Source: Bradyrhizobium sp. 132 (GTDB lineage Bacteria > Pseudomonadota > Alphaproteobacteria > Rhizobiales > Xanthobacteraceae). From it: a stretch of DNA of 64,000 nucleotides. The notes beneath the pieces were generated by a model. That model was not told the DNA's origin. It ran no database searches and saw only the letters and a list, made by a program, of their open reading frames with translations. This document shows, piece after piece, positions 42,849 to 52,341 of this stretch. Position 1 is the first letter of the stretch. The number at the start of each line of letters is the position of its first letter. Location of the stretch: NCBI RefSeq assembly GCF_023074185.1, contig NZ_JADPKY010000078.1, positions 209,609-273,608 of the forward strand. The letters are read 5' to 3'. Made by a program: the position numbers and the translations under genes.

Positions 42849-43820
42849 ATGCTCTCTTTCATCGCTCAGCGTGTCCTGAAGGGCGTGATCGTCCTGCTCG
42901 CGATCGTCGTCCTCAATTTCTTCCTGATCCGGCTTGCGCCCGGCGACCCCGCGGTCGTGATGGCCGGCGAGGCCGGTGCAAGTGACCAGATCTTCGTCCA
43001 GCAGCTCAGGCAGAAGTTCGGCCTCGACAAGCCGCTGCCCGAGCAGCTCTTCGTCTACGTCAAGGGCGTCGTGACGCTCGACCTCGGCTTCTCCTTCCGC
43101 CAGCAGGCACCAGTGTCGAAGTTGATCCTGGAGCGGCTGCCGGCGACGCTGTTGCTGACGCTGACCGCGTTCGCGATCTCGCTGATGCTCGGCATCCTGT
43201 TCGGCACCTTCGCGGCGCGCTTCGCGGGGACGTGGCTCGACACCGCCATCACGATCTTCGCGCTGATCTTCTACGCCATGCCGCTTTTCTGGGTGGCGCT
43301 GATGGGCATCCTGTTGTTCTCGGTCGCTGTCGATTGGCTGCCGAGCTTCGGCTACGAGACCGTCGGCGCCAATTTCACCGGTCTTGCCCATGTGGTCGAT
43401 GTCGCAAGGCACCTGATCATGCCGGCGATGACGCTCGGCCTGTTCTTCATGGCGACCTACACCCGCATGACGCGCGCCTCGATGCTGGAGGTGAAGCGGC
43501 TCGACTTCGTCAAGACCGCGCGTGCGAAAGGCCTGTCCGATGCCGTGATCCAGCGCCGCCACGTGCTCCGCAACGCGCTGCTGCCCGTCGTGACGCTCGC
43601 CGGCGTCCATTCCGGCACGCTGATCGGCGGCGCCGTCATCACCGAGACCGTGTTCGCCTGGCCGGGCATCGGACGGCTGATGTACGACGCCCTGCTGCAG
43701 CGGGACTACAATCTACTGCTTGGTGTCTTCGTGATCTGCTCCGCCATGGTCCTGACATTCAATCTCATCACCGACCTGGTCTATCGCCTGGTCGACCCGC
43801 GCATCGAATTCACCGCATGA
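42849..43820 (+). CDS. Oligopeptide-type ABC importer permease (DppB type), second importer
   Basis: 323 residues with about six membrane segments. The N-terminus MLSFIAQRVLKGVIVLLAIV is followed by the family motif IRLAPGDPAVVMAGEAG. The EAA loop reads VKTARAKGLSDAVIQRRHVLRN, and the C-terminus ends VYRLVDPRIEF, which is typical. The ribosome site before its ATG is weak. It overlaps the DppC-type gene by four bases (ATGA). Confidence 0.94.
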   Translation: MLSFIAQRVLKGVIVLLAIVVLNFFLIRLAPGDPAVVMAGEAGASDQIFVQQLRQKFGLDKPLPEQLFVYVKGVVTLDLGFSFRQQAPVSKLILERLPATLLLTLTAFAISLMLGILFGTFAARFAGTWLDTAITIFALIFYAMPLFWVALMGILLFSVAVDWLPSFGYETVGANFTGLAHVVDVARHLIMPAMTLGLFFMATYTRMTRASMLEVKRLDFVKTARAKGLSDAVIQRRHVLRNALLPVVTLAGVHSGTLIGGAVITETVFAWPGIGRLMYDALLQRDYNLLLGVFVICSAMVLTFNLITDLVYRLVDPRIEFTA

Positions 43821-44656
43821 AACAGTTCTGGAAATCGATGCTGAGGAGCCCGAGCGGCGTCATCGGGCTCATCATCCTGCTTCTTGCGATCGCACTCGCG
43901 GTGTTCGGTCCGATGCTGTTCCCGAACTCGCCCTGGCGCATGGTGCAGCGGCCGTTCCTGCCGCCGTTCACGCTCTCGACCGTGCCGCTCGGCACCGACG
44001 CGCTCGGCCGCGACGTGTTCGCCGGCATGATCTTTGGCGCTCGCGTCTCGCTGCTTGTGGGCCTTGTCTCCACACTGGTGGCTCTGGTCGTCGGCCTGCC
44101 GATCGGCGCCATGGCCGGCTATTTCGGCGGCAAGGTCGACGACGCCTTGATGCGCTTCACCGAATTCTTCCAGACCATTCCGAGCTTTGCGCTCGCGATC
44201 GTGCTGGTCGCGATCCTGCAGCCCTCGATCTATTCGATCGTCGCCTCGATCGCATTGGTGAGCTGGCCGCCGGTCGCGCGTCTCGTCCGCGGCGAGGTGC
44301 TGTCGCTGCGCACGCGGGAGTACGTCCAGGCCGCCGTGGTGACTGGCCAGAGCAACACCTGGATCATCCTGCGCGAAATCCTGCCGAACACGCTGTCGCC
44401 GGTGATTGTGCTGGCCTCGCTGATGGTGGCGACCGCGATCCTCCTGGAATCCTCGCTGTCGTTCCTCGGCCTTGGCGATCCCAATCTGATCTCCTGGGGC
44501 TACATGGTCGGTGCCGGCCGCACCGTGATCCGCCAGGCCTGGTGGATCACCGTGTTTCCCGGCGTCGCGATCCTGATCTCGGTGCTCGGCCTCAATTTGA
44601 TCGGCGAAGGCCTCAACGACGCGCTCAATCCGCGCTTGTCGCGGGAGGGACGCTAG
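43817..44656 (+). CDS. Oligopeptide-type ABC importer permease (DppC type), second importer
   Basis: 279 residues from ATG 43817, overlapping the DppB-type stop. The DppC hallmark GTDALGRDVFAGMIFGAR follows the first helix and an extracytoplasmic loop. The EAA loop reads VQAAVVTGQSNTWIILREILPN. The ending GEGLNDALNPRLSR is typical. Two bases separate it from the ATPase gene. Confidence 0.94.
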   Translation: MKQFWKSMLRSPSGVIGLIILLLAIALAVFGPMLFPNSPWRMVQRPFLPPFTLSTVPLGTDALGRDVFAGMIFGARVSLLVGLVSTLVALVVGLPIGAMAGYFGGKVDDALMRFTEFFQTIPSFALAIVLVAILQPSIYSIVASIALVSWPPVARLVRGEVLSLRTREYVQAAVVTGQSNTWIILREILPNTLSPVIVLASLMVATAILLESSLSFLGLGDPNLISWGYMVGAGRTVIRQAWWITVFPGVAILISVLGLNLIGEGLNDALNPRLSREGR

Positions 44657-44658
44657 AG

Positions 44659-46278
44659 ATGACCGCACCGCCCGCCGTCTCCATCAAGAATCTGCGGATC
44701 GCGCTGCCCAAGGGCGCCGAGCGTCCCTTCGCTGTCGACGGCGTCTCGCTCGACCTGCGGCCCGGCAAGATCGTCTGCGTCGTCGGCGAGTCGGGCTCCG
44801 GCAAATCGATGTGCGCGCATGCGCTGATGGGTCTGTTGCCGGACACGGTCTCCGTCACCTCCGGCGAGATCCAGTTCGAAGGCCGCGACCTGCTCAAGCT
44901 GGATGACGACGGCTGGCGCGATCTGCGCGGCCGCCGGCTCGCGATGATCTTTCAGGAGCCGATGACCGCGCTCAATCCGTTGATGCGGATCGGCGACGAG
45001 ATGGCGGAGATGTTCGAGGCGCACGGCCTGCTCACCCCGAGGGAGCGGCGCGCAAGGGCACTGGCGCTGGCGCGGGAGGTCGGCCTGCCCGACCCCGAGC
45101 GCATCGTGCGCGCCTATCCGCACCAGCTCTCCGGCGGCCAGCGCCAGCGCGCCATGATCGCGATGGCGCTGGCGCTCGAACCGGCGGTGCTGGTCGCCGA
45201 CGAGCCGACCACGGCGCTCGACGTCACGACGCAGGCACAGATCCTGAAGCTGATCCGCAACCTCCAGCGCAACCGCAACATGGCGGTGATGTTCATCACC
45301 CATGATTTCGGCGTGGTCTCCGACATCGCGGATCAGGTCGTCGTGCTCCGCCACGGCAAGGTCGTGGAGGAAGGTCCCGCTGCAACCGTTTTCAACGCGC
45401 CGCAGCACGACTACACCAAGGCGCTGCTCGCCGCCGTGCCGTCGATGGATCCGCCGGCGCGCGCGCCGCTGGACGATCAGGCCAGAGCGGTCGAGGTGAT
45501 CGGACTGGACAAGACTTACGTCACCTCGGGCGGCTGGTTTCGCGAAGACCGCCGCGTCGATGCCGCGCGCGCGGTCAATTTCAACATCCTCAAGGGCGAG
45601 ACGCTCGGTCTCGTCGGCGAATCCGGCTCCGGCAAATCGTCGGTGGCGCGGCTCGCGATGCGGCTGATCGAAGCCGACCGCGGCACGGTACGGATCGGCG
45701 AGACCGATCTCACCTCACTCTCGGGCAAAGCGCTGCGCGCCGAGCGACATCGCATCCAGATGATCTTTCAGGATCCGTTCGCCTCGCTCAATCCGCGCCG
45801 CAAGGTCGGTCACATCATCGCCGACGGTCCTATCGCGGCGGGCACCGATCCGAAAGTGGCATTCGACCGCGCCCGCGATCTGCTCAGGATGGTCGGCCTC
45901 GATGCCGGCGCGCTCGAGCGCTATCCGCATGAATTCTCCGGCGGCCAGCGCCAGCGCATCGGCATTGCGCGCGCGCTCGCGCTCGAGCCTGAGATCATCG
46001 TCGCCGACGAAGCCGTCTCCGCGCTCGACGTCTCCGTGCAGGCGCAGGTCTTGAAGTTGCTCGAAGACCTCAAGGCACGCCTCGGCCTCTCGATGCTGTT
46101 CATCACCCACGATCTGCGCGTCGCAGCCCAAATCTGTGACCGGATCGCGGTGATGCAGCGCGGCGCCATCGTCGAGTTGAAAACGACCGCGCAGCTGTTC
46201 GCCGCGCCCGAGCATGCCTATACGCGCGAGCTGCTGGCGGCGGTACCGGGACGCGAGGAGCGCACGCCGGCGGCGTGA
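44659..46278 (+). CDS. Fused double ABC ATPase (DppD-DppF type), second importer
   Basis: 539 residues with two complete ATPase modules in one chain. Module 1 has Walker A GESGSGKSMC, signature LSGGQRQRAM and Walker B VLVADEPTTALDV. Module 2 has Walker A GESGSGKSSVAR, signature FSGGQRQRIG and Walker B IIVADEAVSALDV. This is the GsiA/YejF-like arrangement that replaces separate DppD and DppF. It contrasts with the single-module ATPase of the importer at 0.5-5.3 kb. The gene starts two bases after the DppC-type permease stop. A short GAGCGG-TATT-CCGCTC stem (46282-46297) follows it. Confidence 0.95.
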   Translation: MTAPPAVSIKNLRIALPKGAERPFAVDGVSLDLRPGKIVCVVGESGSGKSMCAHALMGLLPDTVSVTSGEIQFEGRDLLKLDDDGWRDLRGRRLAMIFQEPMTALNPLMRIGDEMAEMFEAHGLLTPRERRARALALAREVGLPDPERIVRAYPHQLSGGQRQRAMIAMALALEPAVLVADEPTTALDVTTQAQILKLIRNLQRNRNMAVMFITHDFGVVSDIADQVVVLRHGKVVEEGPAATVFNAPQHDYTKALLAAVPSMDPPARAPLDDQARAVEVIGLDKTYVTSGGWFREDRRVDAARAVNFNILKGETLGLVGESGSGKSSVARLAMRLIEADRGTVRIGETDLTSLSGKALRAERHRIQMIFQDPFASLNPRRKVGHIIADGPIAAGTDPKVAFDRARDLLRMVGLDAGALERYPHEFSGGQRQRIGIARALALEPEIIVADEAVSALDVSVQAQVLKLLEDLKARLGLSMLFITHDLRVAAQICDRIAVMQRGAIVELKTTAQLFAAPEHAYTRELLAAVPGREERTPAA

Positions 46279-46460
46279 GACGAGCGGTATTCCGCTCTGG
46301 CGCCGATACTCGGCCGGATCGTCCTAGGAACAGGGCAGTCACGCGCTTGTTATTGCTCCATCAGCGTTGCTCCGGCTTCAAAGCGGCAAGCGGCGTCCTA
46401 CATGCATGACATGACACACGTCATCTAATGATGACGTACCGACCAAGTTTTGGAGCGATC

Positions 46461-46625
46461 ATGGGCGAAGTCATTCAGTTTGTCTCGAAATCGGAGCGCG
46501 AGCGAGAGCGCCTCATTCGAGAAGCACGCGCGATCTACGACAGCATCTTCCCGCCGGCTGATCCGGTCAGCGACCAGTCGAGCGGAGGTACTGCGCGTCG
46601 CAGCGACGGAGGCAATTTCGCGTGA
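46461..46625 (+). CDS. Small hypothetical protein (54 aa), first of a coupled pair
   Basis: Begins MGEVIQFVSKSERERERLIREA at ATG 46461, with GGAG six bases upstream. An alternative start at 46428 lacks a ribosome site. It is highly charged and helical in its first half, with an unstructured Ser/Gly-rich end. Its stop overlaps the next small gene's GTG by four bases. The function is unknown. The tight coupling is the main reason to believe both genes. Confidence 0.65.
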   Translation: MGEVIQFVSKSERERERLIREARAIYDSIFPPADPVSDQSSGGTARRSDGGNFA

Positions 46626-46831
46626 TCAAGATCATCGCCGTGCTCTGCAACCTCGCCTCTCCGGCGAATTGTCATGAGCAAACCGTCACCACGTCCGATT
46701 TCGCCGAGGTCTCGATGCAGTCCTGCCTGATGGGCGCACCGCAGCTCGCCGAATGGATGAACCAGCATCCGGCCGAGCGCCTCGCCGGATGGCGCTGCGT
46801 GATCGGCCAACAGGGCCGCAGGGGCGCCTGA
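46622..46831 (+). CDS. Small Cys-containing hypothetical protein (69 aa), second of a coupled pair
   Basis: GTG start overlapping the previous stop (GTGA). Four cysteines (AVLCNLAS, ANCHEQ, QSCLMG, WRCVIG) suggest disulfides or metal binding. A weak N-terminal hydrophobic stretch (MIKIIAVLCNLAS) might be a short signal. PQLAEWMNQHPAERLAGWRC is the best-structured part and looks helical. Function unknown. Confidence 0.6.
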   Translation: MIKIIAVLCNLASPANCHEQTVTTSDFAEVSMQSCLMGAPQLAEWMNQHPAERLAGWRCVIGQQGRRGA

Positions 46832-46933
46832 GATCGCAGGGACCGGATCGAACGCCGCGGTCCGGTTGAACCGTGACGGCGGCGCATCTCCAAGCTAGGA
46901 TGGCATTTATCTGCCTGGCCAAGGGGAAGCCGG

Positions 46934-47869
46934 ATGGAGGTCGCAAGCCTCGTTCTTCCTGTTTTCGCGATCATCGTCACCGGCTGGCTCGCCGGAGAAC
47001 TCGGCTATCTCTCCCGCTCGCTTGCCGATGCCCTGGTGCATTTCGCCTACAACGTCGCGATGCCGGCGCTACTGATCGTGACGATCGCCCAGGAGCCGGC
47101 ACGCAATCTGCTGGAATGGCGCTTCCTGCTCGCGTTCGGCGGCGGGTCCCTGATCTGCTTTGCGCTGGTGTTCCTGGTGGTCCGCACGGGTGGCAAGCGC
47201 GATCTCGCCAGCAGCACCATCCATGGCATGGCCGCGGCGATGACCAATACCGGCTTCGTGGCCCTGCCGATCCTGCACGCGATCTACGGCCAGCCCGCCG
47301 TCCTGCCCGCAGCGGTGGCGACGGTGTTCGTGGCCGGCGTGATGTTTCCGCTCACCGTCGTCCTGCTGGAGAGGGACGCGCGCGGCCCCGCACATTCCGC
47401 CGGACTGGTGAAGCAAATCCTGCTCAATCCGATGGTCCTGTCGACCCTCATTGGTCTCGCATGGGCGATCACCGGCCTGCCAATTCCAGCGCCGGCCATC
47501 GCCTATCTGAACATGATTGCCGCCGCGCTCACGCCCTGCGCGCTGTTTGCCATCGGACTAGGTCTGTCGGTCGAGGGACTGCGGTCGAACCTGAAGGCAT
47601 CGTTCGCGCTCGCCGCCGTGAAACTGGTGGTGATGCCGCTGATCGTCTACGGACTCTGTGTGGTTTTGAGCCTCAGCCCGCTCGACACGGTCGCCGCCGT
47701 CATCTGCGCGGCAGTACCGACGGCGAAGACCGTGTATGTGCTGGCGCACGAACACAAGGTCGAGGAAAAGCTGGTCGCTGCCACGGTCTCGGTCACGACG
47801 ATGCTGTCGGTCGCGACATTGCTGGTCGCGCTCTATCTTCTCTCTGGCCTCGCGACCGGCACACGGTGA
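46934..47869 (+). CDS. AEC (auxin efflux carrier) family transporter
   Basis: 311 residues with about ten hydrophobic helices in two five-helix blocks, typical of AEC/PIN-like carriers of the BART superfamily. Visible family features are VHFAYNVAMPALLIVTIA in helix 2 and, near the end, VICAAVPTAKTVYVLAHEH. Bacterial members move small carboxylates such as malate or malonate. The substrate here is unknown. It is convergent with the small secreted protein, with a 17-bp gap. Confidence 0.9.
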   Translation: MEVASLVLPVFAIIVTGWLAGELGYLSRSLADALVHFAYNVAMPALLIVTIAQEPARNLLEWRFLLAFGGGSLICFALVFLVVRTGGKRDLASSTIHGMAAAMTNTGFVALPILHAIYGQPAVLPAAVATVFVAGVMFPLTVVLLERDARGPAHSAGLVKQILLNPMVLSTLIGLAWAITGLPIPAPAIAYLNMIAAALTPCALFAIGLGLSVEGLRSNLKASFALAAVKLVVMPLIVYGLCVVLSLSPLDTVAAVICAAVPTAKTVYVLAHEHKVEEKLVAATVSVTTMLSVATLLVALYLLSGLATGTR

Positions 47870-47886
47870 CCGGTATTGGACGTTCC

Positions 47887-48177
47887 CTATCTGAGGGGCG
47901 GGTTGGTGTTGTTCCAGGTCGGGACCGTGTTGGTGACGCCGACCGATGGCGTATTATACGTGCCGATTGACGGCGCCGTGACCGTCCCGACCGACTGCCC
48001 GGTCGACCCATAGGTCCTGGGCTGTGCCGCCGGCGATCCGGCGCTCCCATAGGTCGGAGCCACCACGCCGGTACTGTAAGATCGGCTCGAGCGGTGCTTT
48101 TTGGCTTCAGCCGCAAGCGGCGCGGCAAGCAGCCCGATCGCGACGAGTGCCGCAAGGGCGGGTTTGATGCTTGTCAT
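47887..48177 (-). CDS. Small secreted Ser/Thr/Gly-rich protein (96 aa)
   Basis: Starts at ATG 48177 with AAGGGA upstream. The signal peptide (MTSIKPALAALVAIGLLAA, cleavage near AAEA|K) is followed by a basic patch KKHRSSRSYS. A low-complexity mature part follows, with repeated GS-T/G-T units (YGSAGSP, YGSTGQS, IGTYNTPS, VGVTNTVP). No cysteine, no known domain. Probably a periplasmic or surface-associated filler protein. Confidence 0.7.
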   Translation of the reverse strand: MTSIKPALAALVAIGLLAAPLAAEAKKHRSSRSYSTGVVAPTYGSAGSPAAQPRTYGSTGQSVGTVTAPSIGTYNTPSVGVTNTVPTWNNTNPPLR

Positions 48178-48621
48178 GGCTGATCCCTTCATACGCTGCC
48201 GGCCCCTTGTGCCATTTGTTCACTCAATGGACGATTTCCATAGGCTCCCGTTCATAACTCCGTGCGCGGGCGAAGGTGCCGGAGCGCGACTGCCGTTTCC
48301 GCTCAGATCAATGCCGAACGTCCTGCGCAAGCTCGCTCCAGTCCAGGCATGGACGGCAGAAGATTCGCCTGCTAGCGGATTTCGGTGCCAGCACCGCGCC
48401 GAACGCGAAGAGGAAGTGCAATGTCTATTGCACGCCGGATCCCGCGCATTTCGCCACGTTCAACGAAATCTACGCCCGGCCCGGGCCGTTTGACATCGAG
48501 GTCGATTGCGTCGCGCTGGCGAGGTCACATGGATGACATCAGGGGCGGACTGCCTCGCCTTCGGATGGACCCGAATCAGCGCTAGTGCATTGACCTCAAC
48601 GACTTCGCGCATTGAGGTGAC
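48178..48621. other. Intergenic stretch of 444 bp, no convincing gene
   Basis: Between the small secreted protein and the HTH gene. A plus-strand frame at 48276-48536 contains CNVYCTPDPAHFATFNEIYA and FDIEVDCVALARSHG, which look faintly protein-like. Its first part is Arg/Ser-rich noise and it has no good start, so it may be a decayed gene. The upstream part must hold the promoter of the secreted protein. Confidence 0.4.
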
Positions 48622-48942
48622 ATGACCGGCCCCGAACTGAAGCAACTCCGCAACGACCTCTCCGAGGCGCTTGAGCGCAAGCTCACCGCGGCCGACATGG
48701 CCCGGCTTTGCGGATTGCCGGAGCAGGGCGGCGTCGACACCATCCGACGCTGGGAGGTGAGCGGCCCGACACCATCGGCAACCAAGGTGCTGCGCGTGCT
48801 CGCGATGGCGAGCGAGCGCCATCCGATTCTGGAGAAGTTCGACGTCTTCGATCGCCATGACGTGCGCGAGCAAGACCGGCCCGCAAAGCGCGCTGCATTC
48901 CGCGAACAGATGCGCGATGAGGCGCGGCGCCGTCTTGGTTAA
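48622..48942 (+). CDS. Small helix-turn-helix protein (106 aa)
   Basis: A short, soluble protein. LTAADMARLCGLPEQGGVDTIRRWEVSGPTPSATKVLRVLA (residues about 21-60) fits an XRE/phage-Cro-like helix-turn-helix of the MqsA/HigA type, with the Trp-Glu after the recognition helix. The C-terminus is charged and helical. No toxin gene is adjacent, so it may be a stand-alone regulator. Confidence 0.7.
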   Translation: MTGPELKQLRNDLSEALERKLTAADMARLCGLPEQGGVDTIRRWEVSGPTPSATKVLRVLAMASERHPILEKFDVFDRHDVREQDRPAKRAAFREQMRDEARRRLG

Positions 48943-49165
48943 TGAGACACGCGCGCAAGTTACCGGAACAGCGCTGGATTAAGTCTTCCTTCACCACTTC
49001 TTAAGCCGGCATTAAGCACGAAAATCATTTACAGGCCAATAAGTTAGGTTGGCTGCCGCTGTGCCATGCATGTGACAGCATTTTCGTCAAAAGCGAGCTA
49101 TCTGCAAAACCAACGACGGCGCGGAAAGCGCGCCTGCCGGGGACCGAAGTGTTGGAGTTTGGACT

Positions 49166-49891
49166 ATGAAGAAGATTCTGTTTGCGACCGTTGCGCTGCT
49201 CATGGTGGGCGCTGCTGCGCCGGCGATCGGTGCCGATCTCGGTAACCGCAATTATTACAAGGCGCCCGCGCCGGCCTATGCCGCGCCGATCTACAACTGG
49301 ACCGGTTTCTACATCGGTGCGCATCTCGGTGGCGCATTCTCCAGCGACAACAATTTCAACGGCCTCTCCACCGGCAACAACGGTAACGGCCGTTTCCTCG
49401 GCGGCTTGCAGGCCGGTGCGGACTGGCAGTTCCACCCGAATTTCCTGGTCGGTGTCGAAGGCCAGTATTCCTGGCTCTCCGGTAGCGTCGGCGCGGTGTT
49501 CCCGGGCGGCGTCGCCTACACCAACGACCAGCGCGGCCTCGGCTCGATCACCGGCCGCGTCGGCTACACCTGGGGTCCGGGCCTGCTCTATGTGAAGGGC
49601 GGCTACGCCTACTCCGACAACAACGAGAAGGTCACTGTCGGCGGCACCCCGGCGCCCTTCGTCATCGCTGGCGATCACCGCAACGGCTACACCGTCGGCG
49701 CCGGCCTCGAATACATGTTCGCCCCGAACTGGTCGGCCAAGGCCGAGTACCAGTACTACAATTTCGGCGACGCGCACTTCATCGGAGGTCCGCTGGCGGG
49801 CTCCGGCAACTTCACCACCGACGACCACACCATCAAGGCGGGCGTCAATTACCGCTTCAACTGGGCCAACTCGGCGGTCGCGCGCTACTGA
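49166..49891 (+). CDS. Outer-membrane beta-barrel protein (Omp25/31-like porin family)
   Basis: 241 residues. The signal peptide MKKILFATVALLMVGAAAPA is followed by an Ala/Pro-rich linker. The family motif IYNWTGFYIGAHLGGAF starts the barrel at about residue 43. Alternating aromatic strands continue to the end (GVNYRFNW ... VARY), and the terminal aromatic Tyr plus preceding Arg fit the outer-membrane sorting signal. Similar proteins are abundant in Rhizobiales outer membranes. A strong intrinsic terminator follows 28 bp after the stop. Confidence 0.93.
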   Translation: MKKILFATVALLMVGAAAPAIGADLGNRNYYKAPAPAYAAPIYNWTGFYIGAHLGGAFSSDNNFNGLSTGNNGNGRFLGGLQAGADWQFHPNFLVGVEGQYSWLSGSVGAVFPGGVAYTNDQRGLGSITGRVGYTWGPGLLYVKGGYAYSDNNEKVTVGGTPAPFVIAGDHRNGYTVGAGLEYMFAPNWSAKAEYQYYNFGDAHFIGGPLAGSGNFTTDDHTIKAGVNYRFNWANSAVARY

Positions 49892-49919
49892 ACGGTTACC
49901 AAGACCTTATCGTGATGAA

Positions 49920-49949
49920 GGGCCGGCATTGTTGCCGGCCCTTTTTTTT
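49920..49949 (+). terminator. Rho-independent terminator after the outer-membrane protein gene
   Basis: GGGCCGGCA-TTGT-TGCCGGCCC, a perfect nine-bp stem with a four-base loop, is followed directly by eight T. It is the clearest intrinsic terminator in the window. Confidence 0.93.
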
Positions 49950-50053
49950 CGCTGTGCGGAACGCGCGCAACCAATTGAGCAACTTGCGAATTTTTAACCC
50001 GCTCCAAGGATACTCCGCGGCGAAAACATAAGATCATGGGTGGGGGAATTTCG

Positions 50054-52213
50054 ATGGCGATCCGTCTTGGTGGCATTCTTGGCCCTGTCCTTGGCCGTTT
50101 CAAGCCCCGCTTCAGGATGCCGAAATGGGGCGTGCGCGGCAGCCTGTTCACGGCCTTCGCAGTGATCGCAGGCATGGGCCTCCTGATCGCCGCAGGCGCC
50201 GGCTTCGTCTTCAACCATCTCGGCAGCACCATGATGGACCTGAGCGGCCGCGACATTCCGCGCCTCTCCGCGAGCCTTCAACTCGCATCGCAAAGCGCAA
50301 CGCTCGCGGCGCAGGGGCCCGGCCTCCTGGCATCGCCGTCCGACGAGGCGCTGAACGAACGCACCAAGAAGGTGCAGGAGATTCAGCAGCTCGCCATGGC
50401 CAAGCTTGGCGAGATCATCGAGCTCGGCGCCGACAAGCAGATCGCGACCGCACTGCGCGACACCGCCAAGAGCATCGACGAGGCGACCCAGAGCCTGGTG
50501 TCGGCCGCGCGCGAGCGGCTCGATACCGGCGCGCTGCACGACAAGCAGTATGAAGCGCTGCGCAAGGCGCAGCTCACCTTCGTCGGTGCGGCCGGTCCTG
50601 CCATGCTGGACGCGCAAACGCGCCTGAACGCGATTCTCGGCGCGGCGGAAGTTTCCGCCGATGATGCCACCGAAGCCGCCCGCACCGTCTCCCAGGTCGC
50701 GACCATCTCCGCCAACGGGAATCTGATGGCCGCCGACATGATGGCGGCGCTGTCGGCCAACAATAGCGACACGCTGGAGGCGATCGAGAAGGAGTTCAAG
50801 GCGACGCGCGACCGCGTCAAGTCGAACCTCGAGGACCTGCCGAACATGACCTCGATGCAGGCGGTGCGCGACACCGTACAAAAGCTGTTCGCCTTCGGCG
50901 AGGGCAAGACCGGCGTGTTCAAGATCCGCCAGAAAGAGCTCGACGCCATCGACTACGGCCAGACCATTCTAGACGAGACCCGCAAGCTCAATGTCGGCCT
51001 CGGCATCAGCGTGCAGCAGCTCGTCGAGGGCGTGCAGAAGGAGACCAACGCGTCGACCTTCCAGGCGCGGCAGGAGATCTCGCTGGCGACGACCGCGATG
51101 CTGGCGCTCGGCGCGCTGATGCTGGTCGGCTCGGCGTTGTTCGTCTGGCTCTACGTCGGCCGCAACATCCTGCGCCGGATCACAGGCCTCCAGCACGCCA
51201 TGCAGCTGCTCTCGGCCGGCGATCTCGACACCGAGATCGCGCGCGCGAAGCAGAATGACGAGATCGGCACGATGACGGATACGCTTCAGGTGTTCCGCGA
51301 CAGCATGATCGAAGCCCGGACCCTCGCCGGCGAGCAGGACAAGGATCGGCTCGCCAAGGCCGAGCGCGCCGAGCGCATGGAGGCGAAGATCGCCGAGTTC
51401 GAGGGCACGGTGCGCTCCGCGCTCGACAATCTCGCGCAGTCGGCCAATTCGATGCAGACGACCGCGCAGAGCATGTCGAACACCGCCGACCAGTCCAACG
51501 CGCTGGTGAACGCGGTGGCATCTGCCGCGGAGGAAACCTCGGTCAACGTGCAGACCGTGTCATCAGGCACCGAACAGCTGTCGTCCTCGATCCAGGAGAT
51601 CAGCAAGCAGGTGATCACCTCCGCCGAGATCGCCAGGAAGGCCGTCGACGAAGCCGGTTCGACGGACGCCACGGTGCAGAGCCTTGCCGACAGCGCGAGC
51701 CGCATCAACGTCGTGGTCGATTTGATCCAGACCATCGCCTCGCAGACCAATCTGCTCGCCCTCAACGCCACCATCGAGGCCGCGCGCGCGGGCGAGGCCG
51801 GCCGCGGCTTCGCGGTGGTCGCCTCCGAGGTGAAGAGCCTCGCGAGCCAGACTGCCAAGGCAACGGAAGAGATCCGCACCCAGATCGCCAGCATGCAGCA
51901 GGTCACCACCTCGGCAGTCGGCGCGATCCAGGGCATCGGCCGGATCATCGGAGAGATCAACGACGTCACCACGACGATCGCCGCCGCGGTCGAGGAGCAG
52001 GGCGCGGCGACCCGCGAGATCGCCCGCAACATCCAGCATGCGGCCGGCGGCACCAGCGAGGTCTCCAGCAACATCGTCGGCGTCTCCACGGCTTCGGCGG
52101 AAGCCGGCGCAGCAGCGAACGAAGTGCTGGGCGCCTCCGACGCGCTCCGCCGCGAAGCCGACATGCTGCGCGGAGAGATCGACGCGTTCCTCAACAACAT
52201 ACGGGCGGCGTAA
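50054..52213 (+). CDS. Methyl-accepting chemotaxis protein with long periplasmic domain
   Basis: 719 residues from ATG 50054, with GGTGGGGG eight bases upstream (ATG 50036 lies before that site). TM1 at about 29-53, a helical periplasmic sensor of roughly 290 residues, TM2 at about 344-370, and HAMP ([21 protein letters not shown]) up to about 430. The signalling tip [23 protein letters not shown] lies near 565. No CheA/W interaction gene is nearby, so it is an orphan receptor. The sensor is coiled-coil-like (HBM/4HB type). The ligand is unknown. Confidence 0.94.
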   Translation: MAIRLGGILGPVLGRFKPRFRMPKWGVRGSLFTAFAVIAGMGLLIAAGAGFVFNHLGSTMMDLSGRDIPRLSASLQLASQSATLAAQGPGLLASPSDEALNERTKKVQEIQQLAMAKLGEIIELGADKQIATALRDTAKSIDEATQSLVSAARERLDTGALHDKQYEALRKAQLTFVGAAGPAMLDAQTRLNAILGAAEVSADDATEAARTVSQVATISANGNLMAADMMAALSANNSDTLEAIEKEFKATRDRVKSNLEDLPNMTSMQAVRDTVQKLFAFGEGKTGVFKIRQKELDAIDYGQTILDETRKLNVGLGISVQQLVEGVQKETNASTFQARQEISLATTAMLALGALMLVGSALFVWLYVGRNILRRITGLQHAMQLLSAGDLDTEIARAKQNDEIGTMTDTLQVFRDSMIEARTLAGEQDKDRLAKAERAERMEAKIAEFEGTVRSALDNLAQSANSMQTTAQSMSNTADQSNALVNAVASAAEETSVNVQTVSSGTEQLSSSIQEISKQVITSAEIARKAVDEAGSTDATVQSLADSASRINVVVDLIQTIASQTNLLALNATIEAARAGEAGRGFAVVASEVKSLASQTAKATEEIRTQIASMQQVTTSAVGAIQGIGRIIGEINDVTTTIAAAVEEQGAATREIARNIQHAAGGTSEVSSNIVGVSTASAEAGAAANEVLGASDALRREADMLRGEIDAFLNNIRAA

Positions 52214-52283
52214 GCCGCCGCCGGCCTGTCGTGGCTCCATCCGGGTCACGGAAAAACCCTTGCGGTATGACGGCCATGCGACG

Positions 52284-52302
52284 GCCGCCGCGCGGCTTTT
52301 TT
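52284..52302 (+). terminator. Intrinsic terminator after the chemoreceptor gene
   Basis: GCCGC-CGC-GCGGC is followed by six T. It lies 71 bp past the chemoreceptor stop and 40 bp before the MBL hydrolase gene, so the latter probably has little read-through. Confidence 0.7.
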
Positions 52303-52341
52303 CGGCTGGCGCGCCGCAGCCAGTGGGTTTAAGCCGGTAGA

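Noticed and set aside
48276..48536. Possible small protein with CNVYCTPDP and FDIEVDCVALA segments
   Set aside because: No ribosome site, first half is noise, and no recognised family. Kept only as a note within the intergenic entry.
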